Part shown: piece after piece, positions 42,616 through 52,936 of the stretch
Layout: each line of letters starts with the position of its first letter
Position numbering within the stretch: position 1 is the stretch's first letter
Source: Pseudomonadota bacterium
GTDB taxonomy: Bacteria > Pseudomonadota > Gammaproteobacteria > Burkholderiales > Rhodocyclaceae
Assembly (NCBI GenBank): GCA_018241725.1
Contig: JAFEDI010000144.1
Span: 62,001 to 126,000, forward strand
DNA: 64,000 nt
Direction: 5' to 3'
Translations under genes and position numbers: made by a program
Notes under the pieces: model-generated
The model's input: the letters and a program-made list of their open reading frames with translations, nothing else
What the model was told of the DNA's origin: nothing
Databases searched by the model: none

Positions 42616-45600
42616 TCAGCGGAAAGACACGGAAAACTGCATGTCCACCGCGTTCTCGCTGCCCGCCCGGCCGATCACCGAGATGCCACGGGTCAGCTGG
42701 TAGGTGAGCTTGACGATGCTGGTGGTGCCGGCGATGCCCTGCTCGAAGGACAACAGGGCCCGCGTGGACAGCCGCTTGCCGATGGAGATCACCTGGCCGG
42801 GCACCGTCGTCCCAGCCGCCTGGGCCGATGCGCTGGAGGTTGTGCCAGTGACGCTGCCGGTGGCAACGCTGCTGGTCTGCACGCGGCTGCGCGAGTCGTT
42901 GCTGGTGCCGAAGGAGAACTCGTCGAAGCCCAGGTTGCGGGCCAGCGTGGCCGGCAGTCCGCCCCCCGTTCCACCGAGCAGGGCCTGGGCGGCCGGCAGC
43001 AGCAGCGCCATTTCGCCGCCGGAGCCCTGGTCGGGCGGCCGCCCGAGGACGATCCAGCCGAGCTTTTCCGGGTCCGGCACATTGGGTTCGGAGACCAGCC
43101 GCACCACCGGCCGGCGCGCCGTGCCGCCGATGCCGACGCCGGCCTCGACGCTCAGGCCCTTGCGCAGCGCCACCACGTTGAGACTGGGATTGGAGATCGG
43201 CCCCGCGAAGGTGACGATGCCGCGCTCGATGGACAGCTTCTGCCCGTAGCCTTCGAAGACGCCGCCCTGGGTCGTGATCACCCCGCTGGCGTGGAGGGGC
43301 TTGCCCTCACCGCCCTGCAGGCGCAGCTCACCGGCCAGTTGGGTGTCCACACCGAGGGCCTTCACGTACAACGCGTTGCCGAGGTTGACGACCAGGTCGC
43401 TGCCCATGTGGAAGGGGCTGGCCGACTTGCCGTTGTGGTGCGGGTCGATGACCTCGACGTCGTCGCCGAGGCTGGGTGCCGGCGTACGCGACAGCTCGAT
43501 GAAGCCCGCATCGGCAACCAGGCGGCCCTTGAGGGTGGCGTAGTTCCAGCCGGTCAGCACCTCGCCTTCGCCGCTCAGCACCAGCCACTGATCCACCCGC
43601 TGCAGCAGCGGCAGGCGCTCGGCACGGTAGCTGAAGCGGCCTTCGCCGGTAGCCAGCAGCACCTCGCCACGGGCATTCAGCGTTCCCGGCTCGCGGGTCA
43701 GGCGGGCCACGTTGATGCGGCTCTCCCGCGGCCGGACGCGGTTCGGCGACACAAAGCTGAAGTCCTCCAGGCGCAAGCGATCCTTGTCGAAATCCGCCAG
43801 CAGCGTGCCACCGGCCAGGTGCAGCCCCTGGTCCGCCATCACGAAACCAAGCCGCTCACCGCGGATGCGCCCGGAGGTCTCCGGCCGTGCCGGCGTACCC
43901 GCCAGCACGAACTCGCCCTTCAGGCTGCCCTCGGTCTTCAGGTTCTGGTCGGCCAGCGGGCCGGCCCAGGCGATGTTCGGGATGTCGATCTTGGCGGAGC
44001 CGAGCAGCGGCGCGTCCGGCACCAGACGCAACTCACCGGACGGCGTGCGCTCGGCCAGCGCGGTACCCGCTCCGGCGGCGCTGCCGAGCTGGCTGCCGCG
44101 GGCGCTGAAACCGAAGGCGAGGCGGTTGGCGGCGGCCGACACGGACAGTTGCAACTCATCCAGCCCGAGGCGGACTGGCGAATCCCCCTGCAGCACCAGA
44201 TCGCCCTTCTCCCGGTAGAAGCGCACCAGGCCATTGACCTGCTCGCCGATGTCCACGTCCCACTGGCCGCCGATCTGCAGGGAGTCGCCGGTGGACTTGA
44301 CCGCCCGCGTGGCCGGATCGAGCATGAAGCCGACCTGCACGCCGCTGACGCTGCCGCGGGCGAACAGACGCCGGGCCTGCCAGCGGGTCTCGTCGAGGCG
44401 GATGCGCCCGCCGGCCCCGCCGCGCAGTTCCGCTGGGCCCAGCCGGATCAGATCGGACGACAGCGTGAGCGGCGCCGCGGCCTGCAGGTTGAGCGGATAG
44501 TCCCCGCGCACCACCAGGCTTTCCAGACGGCCCTCCCAGCGCGGCCCGTCGGACAGGGCGCCGGACAAGGCCAGGCTGACTGCGTTGCCTTTCGGCCCGT
44601 TGGCGTCCACGCGCACCCGGTTGGCGGCGCGGCTGCCTTCGAAAGTCAAACTGCCGCGGCTGACCAGCATCTCGGTCGCCGTCGCCCCCTGCAGGCCGGC
44701 CAGCCCGACGGAAACGGAGATGGCCCCGTCGCGCCCCTCGGCCAGCCGGCCGCGGCCGTCCAGCCGCTCGATGCGCATGCCGGCCAGCACCAGCTTCTCG
44801 CCGAGCAGTTCAAACTCGCCGGCCGGCTGGGCCGGCGTGCCGCGCAGCACCCCGTCCGCCTTCAGGCGCCCCGCCACCCCATGACCGAGGAAGCCCAACG
44901 CCGGCGCATCCACATGCAGCGCCAGCGCGTCGCCGGGCTTGCCGTAGCGCCCCTGGGCCGACAGGCGGTTGCCGGCCAGATCGAGGTTCACATCCGCGTT
45001 GGCAATGCGCTGGCCATCCACGACCACCTCGCCTTTGCCGACCAGCGGCTTGCCTTCGAGGCGGCTCGGCAGCAGCTCGAAGCCCAACCTCCCGGCAAGC
45101 GTCGGCAGACGGCGGCCGCTGGCGTCGAAGCGGGCGTTCAGATCGGCGGCCGGCGCACGGGTCGTGAAGACATGGGGATCGAAGTGGCTCACGCGGCCGC
45201 GTAGCTCGAAGCGCCCGTCGCCGTCGAGGGCCAGCTTGCCGGATGCATCCAGCCGGGCCTGGCGCGCGGTGGCGACAAGCTCCTCGACGCTCAGTGTCCC
45301 TGCCGCATGGCGGGCCTTGAGGCGGAGCGCCAGCTGCGGGTCGCGCAGCTCGGCGCTGAAGTTCTGTCCGGTCGCCTCGGCGTCGGCGCGGATATGGCCG
45401 TCGATGCGGGTTGCCACGGCGCGCCGGTCGAGGCGGCGGGCATCGACGCCGCTCACCTGCAGGTCGGCGTCCAGGTGGCCGAAGCTGGCCTCGGCCACGC
45501 CCTGCGCCTGAGCCTTCTCCTTGTCTTTCCCGGGTGCCCGCCAGACCACGCGGCCGTTGATCCGCCCCTGGCCGGGCAGCAGCAGCGCCAGCTCCGACGC

Positions 45601-46713
45601 CGCCAGCTCACCGCCGGCCCAGCGCAACCGCGTGCTGACGGACTCCAGCGGCAGCTTGCCCTGGTCGTAAGGGCCCGGCTGGTGGTTGCGGACCGTCAGC
45701 GGACCGCCGACCACCCAGTCCTCCACCGCAACCGTCCGTCCGTCGGCCGGCTTGGCCGCCGTGGGTTCGAGGTCGGCCTCCACGTCGAGCTGGGCCGTCG
45801 GCGCGGCGGCATGGAAATGGCCGGGATCCACGCCATGCACGCTAATCCTGGCCGAACGCAGCGGCAGCGCGGCGAAGGGCGTGGCCTGCACGCGGGCCTC
45901 GCCCTCCATGCCGGCCCCGCTGACCTTGGCCAGGATGGACAGCGCCTTCTCCAGCGTACCGTCCGCCTCGGCGTCGACCGTATAGGCGTCGCCCCCCTGG
46001 CGGGTGGTCAGCCGGGCCGTGGCCTTCACGGCAAAGGGACGCCGGCCGTCGAGACGGCCGCTGGCGGCCAGCTGGCCGAAGGGCGCGGCGGCCTTGAGGT
46101 TTGAAAAGTCGTGGTGACGCCCATCCGACTCGATACTGCCATCGAGCCCGGTGAGTTCCAGGTCCGGCGCTGCGGCCTGGCCATCGATCAGCTTGCCGCT
46201 CTGCAGACGGTCGACACGAACCGCGCCGAGGCGGACGGCGACGGGGATTTCGAGGCTGGCCGGCAGGCTCAGCGGCGTATCGTCGGACGCGCTCGCCACG
46301 CGCACTTCGGACGCGGCCAGGGATGTCACGTCGACACGACCGTTGCTCAGCTCGCCGGGCCGCCAGTCCACCGCCAGGTTGCGGATTTCCAGCTGCAATG
46401 TCGGTGTGCGCAGTTGCAGGCTGCCGAGCTTGAACTGGCCGAACAGGTAACCCTGCGGCTTGTCGAGGGTCAGCAGGCCGCCGCCGAAACTGTCGGCCAG
46501 CCCGGCCAGCGTCCGCAGGCCCGACTCGGTGGCACCGAGCCAGCCGAGCAGCAGCACGACGGCAATGAGCAGGCCGAGCACGGCGGCCAGAGCCCCGCGC
46601 AGCAGGCGGGCGGAGACGGCCTCCCGGCGCGGGGAGGACGACGGAGCGGTAGACGGCGACGGAGCACCGTCCGGCGCCGGATCGGCAGCGGGCTGCTCCG
46701 GCGCGTCGCTCAT
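42616..46713 (-). CDS. tamB: Translocation and assembly module inner-membrane subunit TamB
   Basis: 1365-aa inner-membrane-anchored protein spanning the periplasm; with TamA it helps insert outer-membrane proteins and move lipids. A Pro/Ser-rich cytoplasmic head (1-35) precedes one membrane helix (about 38-60, ALAAVLGLLIAVVLLLGWLG). Long beta-taco repeats follow. The C-terminal DUF490 block is clear: NPSLNVVALRKGLSVEAGVG, SEPNVPDPEKLGWIVLGR, ALSFEQGI-type region and the final VDMQFSVSFR. It starts three bases after the trpC stop. No tamA is adjacent in this window. Confidence 0.93.
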   Translation of the reverse strand: MSDAPEQPAADPAPDGAPSPSTAPSSSPRREAVSARLLRGALAAVLGLLIAVVLLLGWLGATESGLRTLAGLADSFGGGLLTLDKPQGYLFGQFKLGSLQLRTPTLQLEIRNLAVDWRPGELSNGRVDVTSLAASEVRVASASDDTPLSLPASLEIPVAVRLGAVRVDRLQSGKLIDGQAAAPDLELTGLDGSIESDGRHHDFSNLKAAAPFGQLAASGRLDGRRPFAVKATARLTTRQGGDAYTVDAEADGTLEKALSILAKVSGAGMEGEARVQATPFAALPLRSARISVHGVDPGHFHAAAPTAQLDVEADLEPTAAKPADGRTVAVEDWVVGGPLTVRNHQPGPYDQGKLPLESVSTRLRWAGGELAASELALLLPGQGRINGRVVWRAPGKDKEKAQAQGVAEASFGHLDADLQVSGVDARRLDRRAVATRIDGHIRADAEATGQNFSAELRDPQLALRLKARHAAGTLSVEELVATARQARLDASGKLALDGDGRFELRGRVSHFDPHVFTTRAPAADLNARFDASGRRLPTLAGRLGFELLPSRLEGKPLVGKGEVVVDGQRIANADVNLDLAGNRLSAQGRYGKPGDALALHVDAPALGFLGHGVAGRLKADGVLRGTPAQPAGEFELLGEKLVLAGMRIERLDGRGRLAEGRDGAISVSVGLAGLQGATATEMLVSRGSLTFEGSRAANRVRVDANGPKGNAVSLALSGALSDGPRWEGRLESLVVRGDYPLNLQAAAPLTLSSDLIRLGPAELRGGAGGRIRLDETRWQARRLFARGSVSGVQVGFMLDPATRAVKSTGDSLQIGGQWDVDIGEQVNGLVRFYREKGDLVLQGDSPVRLGLDELQLSVSAAANRLAFGFSARGSQLGSAAGAGTALAERTPSGELRLVPDAPLLGSAKIDIPNIAWAGPLADQNLKTEGSLKGEFVLAGTPARPETSGRIRGERLGFVMADQGLHLAGGTLLADFDKDRLRLEDFSFVSPNRVRPRESRINVARLTREPGTLNARGEVLLATGEGRFSYRAERLPLLQRVDQWLVLSGEGEVLTGWNYATLKGRLVADAGFIELSRTPAPSLGDDVEVIDPHHNGKSASPFHMGSDLVVNLGNALYVKALGVDTQLAGELRLQGGEGKPLHASGVITTQGGVFEGYGQKLSIERGIVTFAGPISNPSLNVVALRKGLSVEAGVGIGGTARRPVVRLVSEPNVPDPEKLGWIVLGRPPDQGSGGEMALLLPAAQALLGGTGGGLPATLARNLGFDEFSFGTSNDSRSRVQTSSVATGSVTGTTSSASAQAAGTTVPGQVISIGKRLSTRALLSFEQGIAGTTSIVKLTYQLTRGISVIGRAGSENAVDMQFSVSFR

Positions 46714-46716
46714 GGA

Positions 46717-47505
46717 TCAACCGAACAGGCTGGCCAGGCCGGCGCCCGGATCGTCGACGCGCATGAAGGCTTCGCCGACCAGGAAGGCATTGACCTTGTT
46801 GGCACGCATCAGCGCCACGTCCGCCGGCTGCAGGATGCCCGACTCGGTGACGACGATGCGCTCTGCCGGGATGCGCGGCAGCAGGTCGAGGGTGGTCTGC
46901 AGGCTGACCTCGAAGGTGCGCAGGTTGCGGTTGTTGATACCCATCAGCGGCGTGCGCAGCTGCAGCGCGAGGTCCAGCTCGGCACCGTTGTGCACCTCGA
47001 CCAGCACGCCGAGGCCGAGGCTTTCGGCGATGGCTTCCATCTCCTGCATCTCGGTCAGGCTGAGGGCAGAGGCGATCAGCAGGATCGCATCGGCGCCCAT
47101 CGCGCGGGCTTCGTACACTTGATAAGGATCGACCAGGAAGTCCTTGCGCAGCGCCGGCAGGCTGCAGGCAGCGCGGGCGGCCTGCAGATATTCAGGGGCG
47201 CCCTGGAAGAACTGGCGGTCGGTCAGCACCGACAGGCAGGCGGCGCCGGCCTTTTCGTAGCTGGCGGCGATCTCGGCCGGGCGGAAGTCGGCGCGGATCA
47301 CGCCCTTCGACGGGCTGGCCTTCTTGATCTCGGAAATCACCGCGGCTTTGCCGGCGGCGATCTTGGTGCGGATCGCACCGACGAAGTCGCGGGCGGCGGG
47401 CTGGGCGGCGGCCTGCTCGCGCACCGCGGCGTCGGAGACGGCTGCACGGGCGGCAGCCACTTCCTCGCGCTTGACGGCAAGGATCTTGTTGAGGATATCG
47501 GACAT
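46717..47505 (-). CDS. trpC: Indole-3-glycerol phosphate synthase
   Basis: 262-aa TIM-barrel enzyme closing the indole ring in tryptophan synthesis. ATG at 47503-47505 gives [19 protein letters not shown], the normal start; the open frame extends 43 codons further without homology. [60 protein letters not shown] and TESGI are diagnostic. Not fused to trpF. It lies 16 bp after trpD. Confidence 0.96.
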   Translation of the reverse strand: MSDILNKILAVKREEVAAARAAVSDAAVREQAAAQPAARDFVGAIRTKIAAGKAAVISEIKKASPSKGVIRADFRPAEIAASYEKAGAACLSVLTDRQFFQGAPEYLQAARAACSLPALRKDFLVDPYQVYEARAMGADAILLIASALSLTEMQEMEAIAESLGLGVLVEVHNGAELDLALQLRTPLMGINNRNLRTFEVSLQTTLDLLPRIPAERIVVTESGILQPADVALMRANKVNAFLVGEAFMRVDDPGAGLASLFG

Positions 47506-47521
47506 TCTGGCTTCCTGGGGG

Positions 47522-48550
47522 TCAGGCGAATTTCTGGGTGCAGGCGACGAAGGCCTCCAGCTTGGCGCGGGCCTCGCCGGAGACCAACACCTCGCGGGCG
47601 CGGGCAATGCCCTCTTCGATGGAGTTGACGACATTGGCCGTGTACAGCGCGGTACCGGCGTTCAGCACGACGATCTCGCGGGCTGGCCCGGCGTGGTTGT
47701 CGAGCACGCCGAGCAGCATCTCCTTCGATTCGTCGGCGGTGCTGACCTTGAGGCTACGGCTGGACTTCATCAGCAGGCCGTAGTCTTCCGGGTGGATTTC
47801 GTACTCGCGGATCTCGCCGTTCTTCAGCTCGCCGACCATCGTCGCGGCGCCGAGGGAGACCTCGTCCATGCCGTCGCGGCCATACACCACCAGCACGTGC
47901 TCGGCGCCGAGGCGCTGCATCACGCGCACGCAGATGCCGACCAGGTCGGGGTGGAACACGCCGAGCAGGGTGTTCGGCGCACCGGCCGGGTTGGTCAGCG
48001 GGCCGAGAATGTTGAACAGCGTGCGCACGCCCATCTCGCGGCGCACCGGCGCCACGTTCTTCATGGCGCTGTGGTGGTTGGGGGCGAACATGAAACCGAT
48101 GCCGGTCTCTTGCACGCACTCGGCCACCTGCTGGGCGTTGAGGTTGAGATTGACGCCCAGGGCTTCCAGCACATCGGCGCTGCCCGATTTGCTTGAGACG
48201 CTGCGCCCGCCGTGCTTGGCGATCTTGGCGCCGCCGGCGGACGCCACGAAGATGGTGGCGGTGGAGATGTTGAAGGTGTGGGAGCCGTCACCGCCGGTGC
48301 CGACCACGTCGAGGAAGTGGCGGTCGTAGGGAACGGTGACCTTGGTCGCCAGCTCGCGCATCACCGTCGCCGCGGCGGAGATCTCGCCGATGGTTTCCTT
48401 CTTGACCCGCAGGCCGGTCAGGATGGCGGCGGTCATCACCGGCGAGATCTCGCCGGCCATGATCTGGCGCATCAGCGACAGCATCTCGTCGTAGAAGATC
48501 TCGCGATGGTCGATGGTGCGTTGCAGGGCTTCCTGGGCGGAAAACGTCAT
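47522..48550 (-). CDS. trpD: Anthranilate phosphoribosyltransferase
   Basis: 342-aa enzyme transferring phosphoribose to anthranilate. The PRPP-binding [48 protein letters not shown] and [20 protein letters not shown] blocks are diagnostic of TrpD. It follows trpG by 12 bp and precedes trpC, giving the order trpE-trpG-trpD-trpC. Confidence 0.97.
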   Translation of the reverse strand: MTFSAQEALQRTIDHREIFYDEMLSLMRQIMAGEISPVMTAAILTGLRVKKETIGEISAAATVMRELATKVTVPYDRHFLDVVGTGGDGSHTFNISTATIFVASAGGAKIAKHGGRSVSSKSGSADVLEALGVNLNLNAQQVAECVQETGIGFMFAPNHHSAMKNVAPVRREMGVRTLFNILGPLTNPAGAPNTLLGVFHPDLVGICVRVMQRLGAEHVLVVYGRDGMDEVSLGAATMVGELKNGEIREYEIHPEDYGLLMKSSRSLKVSTADESKEMLLGVLDNHAGPAREIVVLNAGTALYTANVVNSIEEGIARAREVLVSGEARAKLEAFVACTQKFA

Positions 48551-48562
48551 GGCCAGCTCCGG

Positions 48563-49135
48563 TCAGGCTTGGGATTGTTCGAGGAAGTTACGCAGCAGGT
48601 CGTGGCCGCGCTCGGTGAGGATGGATTCCGGGTGGAACTGCACGCCCTCGACGAACAGCGTCTTGTGGCGCACCCCCATGATCTCGCCGTCCTCGGTCCA
48701 CGCGGTGACTTCCAGGCAGTCGGGCAGGCTTTCGCGCTCGATGGCCAGGGAGTGGTAGCGGGTGCAGGTCAGCGGATTGGGCAGCCCCTTGAAGACACCC
48801 TTGTCCAGGTGATGGACCGGCGAGACCTTGCCATGCATCAGCTTCTTGGCATGGATGATCTTGCCGCCGAAGGCCGCGCCGATGCTCTGGTGGCCCAGGC
48901 ACACGCCGAGCAGCGGGATCTTGCCGGCGAATTCCTTGATCGCCGCCACCGAGATGCCCGCCTCCGCCGGCGAACACGGGCCGGGAGAGACAACGAGCTG
49001 GGCGGGCTTGAGTTCGGCGATCTGCTCAAGGGTGATCTCGTCATTGCGATACACCTGCACGTCGGCACCCAGTTCGCCGAAGTACTGCACGAGGTTGTAA
49101 GTGAAGCTGTCGTAGTTATCGATCATCAGCAGCAT
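48563..49135 (-). CDS. trpG: Anthranilate synthase glutamine amidotransferase subunit
   Basis: 190-aa class I glutamine amidotransferase supplying ammonia to Trp[21 protein letters not shown] start, [11 protein letters not shown], catalytic Cys in [12 protein letters not shown] and the His-x-Glu of [13 protein letters not shown] are all visible. The start lies 126 bp after the trpE stop; that spacer holds no further gene. Confidence 0.97.
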   Translation of the reverse strand: MLLMIDNYDSFTYNLVQYFGELGADVQVYRNDEITLEQIAELKPAQLVVSPGPCSPAEAGISVAAIKEFAGKIPLLGVCLGHQSIGAAFGGKIIHAKKLMHGKVSPVHHLDKGVFKGLPNPLTCTRYHSLAIERESLPDCLEVTAWTEDGEIMGVRHKTLFVEGVQFHPESILTERGHDLLRNFLEQSQA

Positions 49136-49261
49136 GGCTGCGCATCCTTTCCGGAGCGGCGCCCCGCCGGCTGGGCGGGGGCCGTTGATGGGTGTCGGGC
49201 CGGACGGCCGGGCATCGCGGGGCGACGCGCAGGGCCAGCCGGGCCACGGCGTTCTCTGTGC

Positions 49262-50734
49262 TTACAGGGCCGTATCGAGTCCGGCTTCGGCGATCTCGGC
49301 GGCGCGCAGCATGGCGCGCGCCTTGGTCTGGGTCTCGATCCATTCGGACTGGGGATCGGAGTCGGCGACGATGCCGGCACCCGCCTGCACGTGGATCTGT
49401 CCGTCCTTCAGCACCGCGGTGCGGATCGCGATGGCCAGGTCCATGTCGCCATGGAAGCCGATGTAACCGACCGAGCCGGCATAGATGCCGCGCTTGGTGG
49501 GTTCCAGCTCGTCGATGATCTCCATCGCGCGCAGCTTGGGCGCGCCGGACACGGTGCCGGCCGGGAAGGTGGCGCGCAGCACGGCCAGCGGATCGAGGCC
49601 GTCCTTCAGCTTGCCTTCCACATTGGAGACGATGTGCATCACGTGGGAGTAGCGCTCCACCGTGAACTGCTCGGTGACGCGCACCGAGCCGGTCTTGGCA
49701 ACGCGGCCGCAGTCGTTGCGGCCGAGGTCGAGGAGCTGCAGGTGCTCGGCGCGCTCCTTCTCGTCGGCCAGCAGTTCCTTCTCCAGCGCCTGGTCCTCGT
49801 CGTGGGTCGCACCGCGCTTGCGGGTGCCGGCGATGGGACGCACGGTGACGTCCTTGTCCTCGAGGCGCACCAGGATCTCCGGCGACGCGCCGACCACCTG
49901 GAAGTCCTCGAAGTTGAAATAGAACATGTAGGGCGACGGGTTGAGACTGCGGATCGCCCGGTACAGGGCCAGCGGGCTGGCGCCGAAGGGCTTGCTCATG
50001 CGCTGGCTGAGCACCACCTGCATGATGTCGCCCTCGACGATGTAATCCTTGCCCTTCTGCACGGCGGCCTTGAAGGCCTCCTCGCCGAAGCTCGACACCG
50101 GCTCGGAGGGCTCGGCGCGAACCTCAGTCGGCACCGACACCGGCTCGCGCAGCTTGCCGACCAGCTCCTTCAGGCGCTTCTGCGCGCGGCCGTAGGCGTT
50201 CGGCACGCCCGGCTCGGCATACACCACCAGGGTCAGCTTGCCGGACAGGTTGTCGACGATGGCGATTTCCTCGGACAGCAGCAGCAGGATGTCCGGCGTG
50301 CCAAGCACGTCCTTCTTTTCGGTCTTGGCCAGGCGCGGCTCGATGTAGCGCACCGTGTCGTAGCCGAAGCAGCCCACCAGACCACCGGCGAAGCGCGGCA
50401 GGCGCGCGCGCGGCGGCACCTTGATGCGCTCCATGAAGTCGGCGATGTATTCGAGCGGGTCGCCGCCGTCGCGGCGCTCGACGACGCGGTCGTTGGTCAG
50501 CAGCAGCACCGAGCGGCCATGCACCTCGATGCGTGTCGGGGCGGACAGGCCGATGATGGAATAGCGGCCGAAACGCTCGCCGCCCTGCACCGATTCGAGC
50601 AGGTAGGTGTTGGGCGCGTTGGCCAGCTTGAGATAGACGGAAAGGGGGGTGTCGAGATCCGCGAAGGTTTCGACGGTAACCGGGATGCGGTTGTAACCCT
50701 GGGCAGCCAGGGCGTGGAATTCGGCTTCGGTCAT
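49262..50734 (-). CDS. trpE: Anthranilate synthase component I
   Basis: 490-aa chorismate-utilising enzyme making anthranilate with TrpG. Chorismate-domain motifs are clear: [69 protein letters not shown] and [17 protein letters not shown]. The N-terminal [18 protein letters not shown] region supports feedback inhibition by tryptophan. The 193-bp upstream spacer shows no leader peptide rich in Trp, so attenuation by that route is not evident. Confidence 0.97.
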   Translation of the reverse strand: MTEAEFHALAAQGYNRIPVTVETFADLDTPLSVYLKLANAPNTYLLESVQGGERFGRYSIIGLSAPTRIEVHGRSVLLLTNDRVVERRDGGDPLEYIADFMERIKVPPRARLPRFAGGLVGCFGYDTVRYIEPRLAKTEKKDVLGTPDILLLLSEEIAIVDNLSGKLTLVVYAEPGVPNAYGRAQKRLKELVGKLREPVSVPTEVRAEPSEPVSSFGEEAFKAAVQKGKDYIVEGDIMQVVLSQRMSKPFGASPLALYRAIRSLNPSPYMFYFNFEDFQVVGASPEILVRLEDKDVTVRPIAGTRKRGATHDEDQALEKELLADEKERAEHLQLLDLGRNDCGRVAKTGSVRVTEQFTVERYSHVMHIVSNVEGKLKDGLDPLAVLRATFPAGTVSGAPKLRAMEIIDELEPTKRGIYAGSVGYIGFHGDMDLAIAIRTAVLKDGQIHVQAGAGIVADSDPQSEWIETQTKARAMLRAAEIAEAGLDTAL

Positions 50735-50927
50735 GGAGACTCCGGAGGGCGTGGTGCTTTTTTCGCGAGGGTATCACGGGGCAGGCCCGCGACAGTTCAG
50801 GGCTGGCTCAGGCGAGCAGCCATGACCGGCCGCCGCATCCGCCAGAGCGGGGGATACGAACGGCAGGGAACTCCTCTACGAAGAACACGCGCTTGCGGGT
50901 CACGATGATGGATGGGATCCGTTGATG

Positions 50928-51626
50928 TCAGCCCAGGATGCGCGGCAGCGCATCGGTGAGGCTCGATAGTAGCCCGTCGCATTCGATGCTGTCCACCGCC
51001 ACGCCTTCGCTATAGCCATAGGTGACGAGCAGTACCGGCATGCCGGCGGCGCGGGCGGCTTCGGCGTCGTTGGCCGAGTCGCCGATCATCAGCGCTTCGT
51101 CCGTCGCCGCGCCGAGCAGCTGGCAGGCATGCAGCAGCGGGGCCGGATGGGGCTTCTTGTCGGCCAGCGTGTCGCCGCTGACGGTAGCGCCGAAGAAACC
51201 GGCGATGCCCATCCGTTCGAGCAGCGGCCCGGTGAAGGCGGCTGGTTTGTTGGTCACGCAGGCCATCGCCACGCCGCGCTCGCGCAGGGCTTCCAGCGCC
51301 GGCACGACGCCGTCGTATATCAGCGTGCATTCGCCGTTCACTTCGGCGTAGTGGCGGCGGAAGGCTGCCACCGCCGCGTCGATCTCGGCGTCCTCCGCCG
51401 AACCGCTCTCCTCCAGGCAGCGCCGCACCAAGTTGAGCATGCCCTTGCCGACGAAAGTGCGGATCACCTCGATGTCGTGGGGCGGACGGCCGAGCTCAAG
51501 CATCATGCGCCGGCAGGCTTCCGACAGGTCGGGGATGGAATCGAGGAGGGTACCGTCCAGGTCGAACAGCACGGCACGAACGGCGCGGGAAGCGGAGGCA
51601 AGGGCAGCAGACATAGCGGAACTCAT
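50928..51626 (-). CDS. gph: Phosphoglycolate phosphatase (HAD family)
   Basis: 232-aa HAD hydrolase. RAVLFDLDGTLLDSIPDL holds the two catalytic Asp residues; VTNKPAAFT and MIGDSANDAEAARAAGMP are motifs II and IV. It clears 2-phosphoglycolate from oxygenase side reactions or DNA repair. I use the ATG at 51626; the next ATG at 51614 is equally good and neither has a clear ribosome site. In many betaproteobacteria gph stands between rpe and trpE; here an MFS/AraC pair separates it from rpe. Confidence 0.9.
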   Translation of the reverse strand: MSSAMSAALASASRAVRAVLFDLDGTLLDSIPDLSEACRRMMLELGRPPHDIEVIRTFVGKGMLNLVRRCLEESGSAEDAEIDAAVAAFRRHYAEVNGECTLIYDGVVPALEALRERGVAMACVTNKPAAFTGPLLERMGIAGFFGATVSGDTLADKKPHPAPLLHACQLLGAATDEALMIGDSANDAEAARAAGMPVLLVTYGYSEGVAVDSIECDGLLSSLTDALPRILG

Positions 51627-51684
51627 GAGGCGATACGGGAACGGGGGCGCTTCTGCCGCCCCCGGACGCGCAGGATAAGTGAGA

Positions 51685-52851
51685 TCAGGTCGACGGCGCC
51701 AGCACCGGGCGGCGCCAGGCATGCAGCACGGCCACCGCGACCATCAGCACGGGCAGCGCCGCCAGGATATTGACCCGCGCCCAGCCCAGTCCATCCACCA
51801 GCGGCCCGGCGGCAAAGGTGGCCACGCACACGGCGAGGAACACCAGGCTGTCGTTGAAGGCCTGCAGGCGCGCCCGGTCCGCCTCCTTCCAGCATTCGGC
51901 GAGCCGCGTCGTGGCGCCCACGTAGAGGAAATTCCAGCCCAGCCCGACACCGACGAGGGCCAGCTGGAAATGGACCAGCGCATCGCCGCCCAGCGCGCCC
52001 CCGACCGCCAGCAGCAGCGCGACGCAGCCGGCCAGCATCACCGGCAGGCTGCCCCAGCGGTGGATCAGGTGACCGGTGACGAAGGACGGCGCGAACATCG
52101 CCAGCAGGTGCCACTGGATCACCTCCGCGGTGGCGTCGAAATCCAGCCGCGCACACAGCATGGCCAGCGGCGTGGCGGTCATCAGCAGGTTCATCGCGCC
52201 ATAGCCCACCGCGCCGGCCGCCAGCGCCAGGCGCACCCGCCCATCGCTCAGGATCTCGCGCATCGGCCGGGACGGGCCGACCACGTGGGCGACCGGCTCC
52301 GGCAGGCGCAGCTGACCAGCCAGCACCGCCGCCACCAGCGACAGCCCGGCGAGGATCAGGAAGCTGGCCAGGAAGGGCGTGTCGAGCAGGTGGCGCGTCC
52401 CGCGGGCCAGGAAGGGGCCAAGAAAGGCCGCCAGCACGCCGCCGCTGAGGGTCAGCGATACTGCCAGCCCGCGCTCCGCGGCGGGCACCGCCTCCAGCGC
52501 GGCGAAACGGTAGTACTGGCCGGTCGCCCCCTGCACGCCGATGCCGATGCCGGCCAGCACGAACAGCGGGAAGTGATTCAGCACCAAGGCCAGCGCGGCC
52601 AGGGCCAGGCCGGCCGCGCCGCACAGGGCGCCGGCCACGAAGATGCGCTGCCGCCCGAAGCGTGCCAGCAGGCGGGCAGCGACCTGCAGGGCGAGCAGCG
52701 TCGCCACGTATTGAGCAGCCAGCGGCACGGTCGCCAGGCCGGCCGCCACCGACAGGCTGCGGCTGATCGACACCGAGGCGGCCAGCACGAAGCCGATGAC
52801 GGTCATCGTCAGGGCCTGGCACAAGGCCAGCAGTAAGACATTGCGGTTCAT
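51685..52851 (-). CDS. Major facilitator superfamily transporter
   Basis: 388-aa protein with about 12 hydrophobic helices. I take the ATG at 52851 (MNRNVLLLALCQALTMT), as the open frame upstream only adds 13 polar residues. The TM2-3 loop ARFGRQRIFV and the central loop GPSRPMREILSDGRVR are typical of MFS drug-efflux or YfcJ-like permeases. It is divergent from the AraC-type regulator gene across 85 bp, a usual regulator-efflux pair. Substrate unknown. Confidence 0.85.
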   Translation of the reverse strand: MNRNVLLLALCQALTMTVIGFVLAASVSISRSLSVAAGLATVPLAAQYVATLLALQVAARLLARFGRQRIFVAGALCGAAGLALAALALVLNHFPLFVLAGIGIGVQGATGQYYRFAALEAVPAAERGLAVSLTLSGGVLAAFLGPFLARGTRHLLDTPFLASFLILAGLSLVAAVLAGQLRLPEPVAHVVGPSRPMREILSDGRVRLALAAGAVGYGAMNLLMTATPLAMLCARLDFDATAEVIQWHLLAMFAPSFVTGHLIHRWGSLPVMLAGCVALLLAVGGALGGDALVHFQLALVGVGLGWNFLYVGATTRLAECWKEADRARLQAFNDSLVFLAVCVATFAAGPLVDGLGWARVNILAALPVLMVAVAVLHAWRRPVLAPST

Positions 52852-52936
52852 GGGGCGGGACTCCGGAAATTTGGACAGCCCCATCCTCACAGGCTAGAGT
52901 AATGGCAGAAATGACTATGAAGCCACCTTTTCTGCC

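Noticed and set aside
43291..45204. 637-aa open frame opposite tamB
   Set aside because: Antisense shadow of the repetitive tamB coding sequence; no independent start signal or motif.
48212..50908. 898-aa open frame on the plus strand across trpD, trpG and trpE
   Set aside because: Antisense to three certain genes; composition is the His/Gly/Gln-rich mirror of GC-rich coding sequence.
50735..50927. Tryptophan attenuator leader before trpE
   Set aside because: No short Trp-rich reading frame or alternative hairpin set could be seen on the minus strand.
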